Of a stretch of 21,728 bases of DNA, positions 7,201 to 12,910 are shown piece by piece. The notes under the pieces are model-generated. The model was not told where the DNA came from, ran no database searches, and saw only the letters and a list, made by a program, of their open reading frames with translations. Position 1 is the stretch's first letter. Each line of letters begins with the position of its first letter. The position numbers and the translations under genes were made by a program. Origin of the DNA: CAYNEO01 sp964396245 (GTDB lineage Bacteria > Zixibacteria > MSB-5A5 > GN15 > FEB-12); NCBI GenBank assembly GCA_964396245.1, contig CAYNEO010000060.1, forward strand, positions 1 to 21,728, given 5' to 3'.

Positions 7201-8328
7201 ATGTCCGACAAGAAAAAACGCCCCGAGTGGTATGAAGAAGAGCATGGCGAACATCATGCGTCCTATGTCGAAAGAGGGGTAGAAGGCGGTCATGACGGTT
7301 TCCCGGGACCGGAACGCCGCCGGGAGGGAGACGATTCCGGGAACCGACGCAAGTTGCTCTCGCCCGACGAGTACGTGAAAGGGGTGGTGGGCGGCGATCG
7401 AACCATTCTGGCGCGCACGATCACGCTCATCGAAAGCAGCTCGGCGGCCCACATGGATATTGCCCAGCAGGTGCTCAAGGAGCTATTGCCACGCACGGGC
7501 AAGTCAATCCGCATTGGCGTTACCGGTATGCCCGGCAGCGGGAAGAGCACGTTTATCGAGGCGCTCGGCAGTTTCTTGACCGGCAAGGGACACAAGGTTG
7601 CGGTAATGGCGGTTGACCCGTCGAGCAGCGTGTCAAAAGGGAGCATTCTTGGCGACAAGACCCGCATGGAGAAATTATCACGCGATCCCAATGCATATAT
7701 CCGACCCTCGCCCTCAGGCGGTACTCTTGGCGGAGTCACCCGGAAGACGCGGGAGACCATGCTCGTCTGCGAAGCGGCCGGGTACGACGTAATCTTTGTC
7801 GAGACGGTCGGGGTGGGTCAGAATGAAATTGCTGTCCGGTCGATGGTGGATTTCTTTCTGCTGCTGATGATTACCGGGGCGGGTGATCAGTTGCAGGGGA
7901 TCAAACGCGGGGTGATGGAAATAGCCGATGCGCTCGTGGTCAACAAGGCCGACGGCGACAACAAAAGACGCGCCGAATCTTATCGCAGCGATCTGGATCA
8001 GGCACTACACTACCTGTTACCGGCCACCGAGGGGTGGGAAACACATGCGTACATATGTTCATCGCTTACCGGTAAGGGCATCGATGCTGTCTGGAGTGTG
8101 ATTCAGTCATTCAAGGAAACGACAGAGGCATCCGGGGTATTCAAGCGTCGGCGTCGGCTACAGGCGCGCGATTGGATGTATGCAATGGTATCCGATCAGC
8201 TTCAGCAGGAGTTCCGAAATCATCCGGGAGTCAACGAGATGCTGCCGTCGATGGAGCAGGCGGTAATGGACGGTTCACTCCCGCCGACATCGGCCGCGCG
8301 GTTTCTTCTCGAGAAGTTTCGCGAATGA
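7201..8328 (+). CDS. meaB: MeaB/ArgK-type GTPase, methylmalonyl-CoA mutase chaperone
   Basis: The 375-residue P-loop GTPase of the MeaB/ArgK family guards and reloads methylmalonyl-CoA mutase with intact cofactor. Visible motifs are Walker A GMPGSGKS (residues 109-116), VDPSSS, DKTRM, the switch segment ETVGVGQNE and the base-specificity motif NKAD. The P-loop is about 45 residues further in than in short family members of roughly 330 residues. The extra N-terminus (about 1-50) is very rich in charged residues (KKKRPEWYEEEHGEHH and RRREGDDS) and probably flexible. No better internal start exists, because the next Met is at residue 85, inside the core. The gene is third in the mut operon, and its stop is only six bases from the stop of the convergent DUF190 gene. 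Confidence 0.94.
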   Translation: MSDKKKRPEWYEEEHGEHHASYVERGVEGGHDGFPGPERRREGDDSGNRRKLLSPDEYVKGVVGGDRTILARTITLIESSSAAHMDIAQQVLKELLPRTGKSIRIGVTGMPGSGKSTFIEALGSFLTGKGHKVAVMAVDPSSSVSKGSILGDKTRMEKLSRDPNAYIRPSPSGGTLGGVTRKTRETMLVCEAAGYDVIFVETVGVGQNEIAVRSMVDFFLLLMITGAGDQLQGIKRGVMEIADALVVNKADGDNKRRAESYRSDLDQALHYLLPATEGWETHAYICSSLTGKGIDAVWSVIQSFKETTEASGVFKRRRRLQARDWMYAMVSDQLQQEFRNHPGVNEMLPSMEQAVMDGSLPPTSAARFLLEKFRE

Positions 8329-8334
8329 TTCGGC

Positions 8335-8685
8335 TCAGTCGCGGTCGCCGTTATGGTTGTGCCGGTAGGCAATGATATTGACTTTTTCCCGGGTAATCAG
8401 TCCTTCTTGAACCATTTCATCGAGCACCGGCAGGATCTTTTCTATCGGCTCCGCCTTGTCTACGAGTTCAATGACAATCGGCAGATCCTCAGAGAGCCTC
8501 AGCACCTTTGTGGTGTGAATGAGGCTGTTGGCGCCAAACCCTGCGACACCCCGCAGAATCGTTGCTCCGGCCAGACCGCTTTCACGTGCCTTCTGGAGGA
8601 TCGCTTCATATAACGGCTTGCCCTCCCAGGTGTCATTCTCACCAACGAAAATTCGAACCAGTATGCCTTCGCCTTCGATTTTCAT
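8335..8685 (-). CDS. DUF190 family (PII-like fold) protein
   Basis: The 116-residue protein matches the DUF190 pattern: an N-terminal LVRIFVGENDTWEGKPLYEAI, then GLAGATILRGVAGFGANS, then LSEDLPIVIELVDKAEPIEKILPVLDEM. The fold is ferredoxin-like, related to PII signal proteins. It is widely found beside crcB but its biochemical role is unsettled. It is the second gene after crcB, 10 bases downstream, with an AGGGAAG ribosome site in the gap, so it is probably co-transcribed under the same fluoride riboswitch. A role in sensing or modulating the fluoride response is inferred from context only. Confidence 0.85.
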   Translation of the reverse strand: MKIEGEGILVRIFVGENDTWEGKPLYEAILQKARESGLAGATILRGVAGFGANSLIHTTKVLRLSEDLPIVIELVDKAEPIEKILPVLDEMVQEGLITREKVNIIAYRHNHNGDRD

Positions 8686-8695
8686 AACATCTTCC

Positions 8696-9076
8696 CTATA
8701 AGTTGATAACTTTCAGGGCCAACCGTCCGAACCAGACCGCGCCTATCCCGAGGGTAACGTTGAGCAGCACGTTGACGAGCGCCGCCAGCGACTGTCCGTC
8801 ACGCAACATCTGAACGGTCTCGTAACCAAAGGTCGAGAACGTGGTAAAGGCGCCAAGCAAGCCAATAGCCAGAAAGAGCCGCATATCCGAGGATAACACC
8901 ATGCGATCTTCAACCAGGTAAATCATCACGCCGATACACAGACAGCCGAGGACATTGACAACGAGTGTGCCTATCGGAAAAAGCGTATTGAATACGCGCT
9001 GGGCGAATCCGGTCAGGATATATCTGGCCACGGCCCCGAGGAAGCCGCCGCCTCCGACAATAAGCAGTTTGAGCAT
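8696..9076 (-). CDS. crcB: CrcB/Fluc fluoride channel
   Basis: The 126-residue protein with four membrane helices is of the dual-topology Fluc family, which forms homodimers that let fluoride leave the cell. The family signatures are all present: GGGGFLGAVARYI at residues 8-20, GTLVVNVLGC with the conserved Asn41, and GLLGAFTTFSTFGYE (72-86), which carries the Phe-box residues Phe80 and Phe83. It is a single gene, not the duplicated pair some Gram-positives carry, so a homodimer is expected. The start has AGGAGT at 9088-9083 with a 6-base gap. A fluoride riboswitch and a strong promoter lie directly upstream. Confidence 0.96.
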   Translation of the reverse strand: MLKLLIVGGGGFLGAVARYILTGFAQRVFNTLFPIGTLVVNVLGCLCIGVMIYLVEDRMVLSSDMRLFLAIGLLGAFTTFSTFGYETVQMLRDGQSLAALVNVLLNVTLGIGAVWFGRLALKVINL

Positions 9077-9082
9077 GCCGAC

Positions 9083-9115
9083 ACTCCTTCAAACATCAAG
9101 ACGTTTGCCAGGAGT
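9083..9115 (-). promoter_or_regulatory. Expression platform hairpin that can hide the crcB ribosome-binding site
   Basis: Reading the minus strand, ACTCCT (9115-9110) is a perfect complement of the ribosome-binding sequence AGGAGT (9088-9083). An inner stem CAAAC (9107-9103) with GTTTG (9094-9090) continues the hairpin around an 8-base loop, giving 11 bp with a small 2x1 internal loop. The CTCC of the outer arm is also the 3' half of the aptamer pseudoknot. The two structures exclude each other, which gives translational control: fluoride-bound exposes the ribosome site, fluoride-free hides it. There is no U-run after the hairpin, so it is not a terminator. Confidence 0.75.
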
Positions 9116-9157
9116 TATCAGCCGTGAGGGCGGTTACAGGTGAACTCCATCACCTAT
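9110..9157 (-). promoter_or_regulatory. Fluoride riboswitch aptamer (crcB motif)
   Basis: The minus strand carries the hallmark string of the crcB motif: AGGTGATGGAGTTCACCT at 9155-9138, then GTAACCGCC, then GGCTGATAACTCCT ending at 9110. Stem AGGTG (9155-9151) pairs with CACCT (9142-9138). A short stem GCC (9131-9129) pairs with GGC (9123-9121). The loop bases GGAG (9148-9145) can form the pseudoknot with CTCC (9114-9111). It sits in the leader of crcB and DUF190, the usual targets. Motif, foldability and context all agree. Confidence 0.93.
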
Positions 9158-9171
9158 CCGACTGGAGAACG

Positions 9172-9200
9172 ATTATAGCTGCCTGTTGGCCCGAAGTCAA
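9172..9200 (-). promoter_or_regulatory. Near-consensus sigma70-type promoter of the fluoride operon
   Basis: On the minus strand TTGACT (9200-9195) and a perfect TATAAT (9177-9172) are separated by exactly 17 bases. Transcription should start near 9165, which places the riboswitch aptamer at the very 5' end of the transcript, as expected. Confidence 0.85.
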
Positions 9201-9232
9201 GGGTTCGTGAGTCGTGTTTAGCGCTGAACCAG

Positions 9233-10039
9233 CTAAGCCGACTGCTCGTGTCTCTCCTCCCATTCGCGTTCTCGCTTCTCTTCCTGCCGGTCTTGGTCCT
9301 GGAGTTGTTCCCGGTGCCGCTTGACAGCCTCGTGGTGTCTCTGATCACCTTCCGGTCCCTTGAGCCGGGATTCGAATTCGTCCATGCGATCGCGTTTACC
9401 GTACAGCAGCACGATATCGCCTTCCATTATACGGGTGGTTCCCCTCGGGGTGGCGATATAGCTGCCGTCTTCGCGTCTTATCCCCAGCACGTTGAATCCT
9501 TCACTCGAGAGTCCTAAATCCGCCAGCGTTTGTCCGGCGGTCCAGTCTTGTTCCTCGACGGTTAATTCGCTGATGCCGTAACCCTCGGACAGGTGCAGCA
9601 GGTCATAGTAATCCCTGATTTCGATTGAACGCCAATTTCGCTTAAGAAAGAATTTGATCACCTTCGTGAGCTGGCTGTTGACCCACTTGCTCCGGGCAAC
9701 CAGCCACAGGCCGACAACACCGACAATGAGGTAGAGCACACGATGGAAACCCTCGACCTGTTTTTCGATGCCGGTGAAAGACAGCATCAGCGAGACAATC
9801 ACCGACACGATTCCGACACTGCCGAGGCGGATGAGAATTATGATAATCCGCCGCCGGACCGGATGGGAGATAACATGTTCCGATTCACTCGTCGTAAATC
9901 CGGTGCCGGTGAAGGCGGAGAGAGCCTGAAACTTGGCTGAATCCTCCGAAAGACCGGTCAGCGTGAGCGCCACCGTCCCCACTCTCACGATTACGAGAGA
10001 GATGACGAGTACCGCTATCAGAGATATGACTGCCAGCAT
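9233..10039 (-). CDS. Membrane protein with TrkA C-terminal (RCK_C) domain
   Basis: In this 268-residue protein the N-terminus has a hydrophobic segment (about 1-30), a linker with SAFTGTGFTTSESEHV (about 41-56), and two further membrane segments (about 64-87 and 99-117). A soluble TrkA-C/RCK_C domain follows (about 155-228): ISELTVEEQDWTAGQTLADL, FNVLGIRREDGSYIATPRG, and MEGDIVLLYGKRDRM. The tail (about 230-268) is almost all charged (RHREQLQDQDRQEEKR) and may be a coiled coil. RCK_C domains bind small ligands in K+ transport systems; there is no NAD-binding RCK_N domain here. The TGTGFTT segment recalls the pore loop of TrkH/KtrB-type proteins. It follows the PDH operon by 62 bases on the same strand but has a weak ribosome site. 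Ion-transport function is inferred. Confidence 0.75.
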   Translation of the reverse strand: MLAVISLIAVLVISLVIVRVGTVALTLTGLSEDSAKFQALSAFTGTGFTTSESEHVISHPVRRRIIIILIRLGSVGIVSVIVSLMLSFTGIEKQVEGFHRVLYLIVGVVGLWLVARSKWVNSQLTKVIKFFLKRNWRSIEIRDYYDLLHLSEGYGISELTVEEQDWTAGQTLADLGLSSEGFNVLGIRREDGSYIATPRGTTRIMEGDIVLLYGKRDRMDEFESRLKGPEGDQRHHEAVKRHREQLQDQDRQEEKREREWEERHEQSA

Positions 10040-10101
10040 ATGTGCGTATTCCCGGACTAAGCGTGTCCTCTTGCCTCTGGTCTATACCGTTAGGGACAAT
10101 C

Positions 10102-11526
10102 CTACTTCTTTTTCGGTCGATAGATATGGGTGGGCACACCATAAAACGCTTCGGCCGCTTCCATGATTGTCTCCGAGAGAGTCGGATGCGGATGAATCGA
10201 CAGGGAGACATCCAGGGCGGTTGCGGCCATCTCGATAGCCACCACCCCCTCGGCAATCAGCTCGCCCGCGCCCGGTCCGACTATTCCGACGCCCAGTATC
10301 CGTTCGTTCGACGGATCGATTATCAGTTTCGTGAGCCCGTCACTGCGGCCCAGTGTCAACGCACGACCCGATGCACCCCAGGGGAACTTGGCGATAGCGA
10401 CCTCTTTGCCCTGTTCTTTCGCCTGAGTTTCGGTTAAACCGGCCCAGGCGACCTCGGGGTCGGTGAACACCACTGCGGGCACCGCCTGCGGTTCATAGGC
10501 GATTTTGCTGCCGGCAATCGCTTCGGCTGCAATCCGCCCCTCGTGTGTGGCCTTGTGGGCCAGCATTGGTTCGCCGGCAAGATCGCCGATGACAAAGATC
10601 GACGGTTCCGCCGAACGGCGCTGCTCGTCCACCTTTGCAAATCCGCGTTCGTTTATTTCGACCCCGGTATTTTCGAGTCCCAGACCTTCGCTGTTCGGGC
10701 GGCGACCGACTGCCATCAATACCTTGTCGAATATTCTGTCACCGTCGGGAGCCTCATCGCCCTCGAACGACACCTTGATCCCGTTCTTCTGCGGGCTCAG
10801 CGCCTTCACCGTAGTATTGAGCATCACCGACTCGAAATTGGCTTTTATCCGTCTGGCAAGAATGGCGACCAGGTCGCGGTCAACGCCCGGTAGCAATCCG
10901 GACGTCATTTCCACCAGCGACACGCGGCTCCCGAGACTGGCATAGACCGTGCCCATTTCGAGACCGATATACCCGCCGCCGATAATGAGCATCTTTTCCG
11001 GAATCTCGGGCAGGTCGAGCGCGGTCGTAGAATTCAGCAGGTGTGGTGAATCAATCATGAGGCTTTTGATTGTCGCCGGTTCCGAGCCGCTTGCCAGTAT
11101 GGCCGTTTCGAAGGGCATCGTTTGCGTTCCGCCTTCGACCATGTTTACTTCCAGCGTATGAGCGTCCTTGAACTTTGCCATGCCCCGGACGTGTTCGACC
11201 TTTCGCTGTTTGGCCAGTTGCCCCAGTCCGCCGGTCAACTTTCCGATAACATCATTTTTCCACGTTCGAAGTTTATCAATGTCGATTTTTGGTTCCTCGA
11301 ATGTCAGGCCCCATTCTTTTGCGTCGCGCGATTCCATGATGAGCTTGGCGACATGGAGCAGTGACTTCGACGGAATGCACCCCCGGTAGAGGCAGGTGCC
11401 CCCGGGATTTTCACCGGGGTCGATGAGCGTGACTTTCATTCCCAGATCGGCCGCCATGAACGCCGCGGCATATCCGCCGGGGCCCCCGCCAATAACAACC
11501 AGTTCTTTTCTATCGGATTCGGCCAT
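10102..11526 (-). CDS. lpdA: Dihydrolipoyl dehydrogenase (E3)
   Basis: This 474-residue flavoprotein reoxidises dihydrolipoyl groups of the pyruvate dehydrogenase complex and reduces NAD+. The FAD-binding GGGPGGYAA lies at residues 13-21. The redox-active disulfide is in GGTCLYRGCIPSK (Cys45 and Cys50). The NAD-binding GGGYIGLEMG comes mid-protein, and the C-terminal interface motif HPHPTLSE supplies the active-site base His447 and Glu452. The start codon is 4 bases after the E2 stop, and its GGAGG ribosome site overlaps the end of the E2 gene, so the two are translationally linked. As the third gene of the E1-E2-E3 operon it is most likely dedicated to PDH, though E3 can serve other 2-oxoacid dehydrogenases. 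Confidence 0.97.
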   Translation of the reverse strand: MAESDRKELVVIGGGPGGYAAAFMAADLGMKVTLIDPGENPGGTCLYRGCIPSKSLLHVAKLIMESRDAKEWGLTFEEPKIDIDKLRTWKNDVIGKLTGGLGQLAKQRKVEHVRGMAKFKDAHTLEVNMVEGGTQTMPFETAILASGSEPATIKSLMIDSPHLLNSTTALDLPEIPEKMLIIGGGYIGLEMGTVYASLGSRVSLVEMTSGLLPGVDRDLVAILARRIKANFESVMLNTTVKALSPQKNGIKVSFEGDEAPDGDRIFDKVLMAVGRRPNSEGLGLENTGVEINERGFAKVDEQRRSAEPSIFVIGDLAGEPMLAHKATHEGRIAAEAIAGSKIAYEPQAVPAVVFTDPEVAWAGLTETQAKEQGKEVAIAKFPWGASGRALTLGRSDGLTKLIIDPSNERILGVGIVGPGAGELIAEGVVAIEMAATALDVSLSIHPHPTLSETIMEAAEAFYGVPTHIYRPKKK

Positions 11527-11530
11527 AGGT

Positions 11531-12892
11531 CTATCCCTCCAGAGTGATCAACAGTGGTTCTTCGAGCGCTTTGACAATCCAGCCCAGGAAGCGCGCGGCG
11601 TCGGCGCCATCATTTGCGCGATGATCATACGAGAGAGACAACGGGAGTATCAATCGCGCTTTGAAGCCGTCGTCGGTGCGTACCTGTCGCACCGCGGCGC
11701 GGCTGACACCGAGGATGGCAACCTGCGGCGGAAAGATAATCGGCGTGAAATTCGTCCCGCCGATCGCGCCTTGATTCGATATCGTGAATGTACCGCCTTC
11801 GAGTTCATCGGGGGTTATCTTTTTCTTCCGGGCGCGCATGGCGATATCACCGAGTTCGAGAGATAAGTCGATCAGATTCTTTTTGTCGACATCCCTGATA
11901 ACCGGCATGATCAGCCCGTGATTGGTATCAACCGCCACGGCAATATGGTAATATTTCTTGTAAATGATCTCCTGCGCATTCATGTCGAGACTGCTGTTGA
12001 ATCGCGGAAACGCCTTCAGACCGGCGGCCAGCACTTTCAGAAGAATAGCCGTGACAGTGAGCTTACCGCCCGCTTCCTCGACTTTGCTTCCGTACTGTTT
12101 GCGGAACTCCTCGACTTCCGTAATGTCCGCCTCGTCAAATTGCGTCACGTGCGGGATTGTCGACCATGAATACGCGACATTCTCAGCAGTTATGCGCCTG
12201 ATTGTGGAGAATGACTCCCGTTCTATCTCGCCCCACTTGCTGAAATCCGGGAGCTTGCGTTGCGGGACGGCAGCGCCGCCGCGGGTGACAATCTGCTTGG
12301 CGTGTGCCTTGACATCGTCTTCCGATATCCGACCGCCGGGTCCGGTGCCAGCCACCTGCTGGATATCGACACCGATCTCCCGAGCGAGTCGTCGGACTGA
12401 AGGTGAGGCCGGAACCGGCTCGCTGATTTTCGGAGGCTCGTACTTTGGTCGGCGCGGTTCTTCCGGTTCTGCTTTCTTTTCTTTCTCTTTTTCTTCAGCC
12501 GTTTCTTCTCCCGCCTCCTCTTCGCGTTCAGCTTTTTCCTTCCCCGGTTTTTCTCTGGATTCCGGCTCTTTCTCTCCGGCTTCGGCTTCCTTGCCCGATG
12601 GCGTTTCTTCCGAAGGCTTCTTTTCTTCTTTTTTCTCTGTCTTCTTTTCTGCGCCCCCGGTATCGACCTTTATGATAACATCGCCGATCTTGATTTCCTG
12701 GTCCGGCTTGACCAGGACCTCGGTCACGGTGCCCGCTTCCGAAGACGGTACTTCCAGGACGGCCTTATCTGTTTCGAGTTCTATGATGGGCTGGTCGACC
12801 TCGACCGTGTCGCCTTTGGAGACAAGGACTTCGGTGACCACTCCCGATTCAACATTTTCCGACACTTCGGGAAGACGTACTTCTTTAACCAT
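11531..12892 (-). CDS. pdhC: Dihydrolipoamide acetyltransferase (E2) of pyruvate dehydrogenase
   Basis: The protein has 453 residues from ATG 12892-12890. A GTG nine bases upstream overlaps the AAAGGTGA ribosome site and was rejected. One lipoyl domain (about 1-78) has the lipoylated lysine in ETDKAVLEVPS (Lys43). A linker of about 75 residues made almost only of Glu, Lys, Pro, Ala and Gly follows. A peripheral-subunit-binding domain (about 160-200; VRRLAREIGVDIQQVAG) precedes the catalytic domain, which ends with the active-site SYDHRANDG (His424, Asp428). E2 carries acetyl groups from E1 to CoA and forms the core of the complex. Only one lipoyl domain is present, whereas E. coli E2 has three. 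E1 is 18 bases upstream and E3 4 bases downstream. Confidence 0.95.
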   Translation of the reverse strand: MVKEVRLPEVSENVESGVVTEVLVSKGDTVEVDQPIIELETDKAVLEVPSSEAGTVTEVLVKPDQEIKIGDVIIKVDTGGAEKKTEKKEEKKPSEETPSGKEAEAGEKEPESREKPGKEKAEREEEAGEETAEEKEKEKKAEPEEPRRPKYEPPKISEPVPASPSVRRLAREIGVDIQQVAGTGPGGRISEDDVKAHAKQIVTRGGAAVPQRKLPDFSKWGEIERESFSTIRRITAENVAYSWSTIPHVTQFDEADITEVEEFRKQYGSKVEEAGGKLTVTAILLKVLAAGLKAFPRFNSSLDMNAQEIIYKKYYHIAVAVDTNHGLIMPVIRDVDKKNLIDLSLELGDIAMRARKKKITPDELEGGTFTISNQGAIGGTNFTPIIFPPQVAILGVSRAAVRQVRTDDGFKARLILPLSLSYDHRANDGADAARFLGWIVKALEEPLLITLEG

Positions 12893-12910
12893 ACTGCTCA
12901 CCTTTATGTA

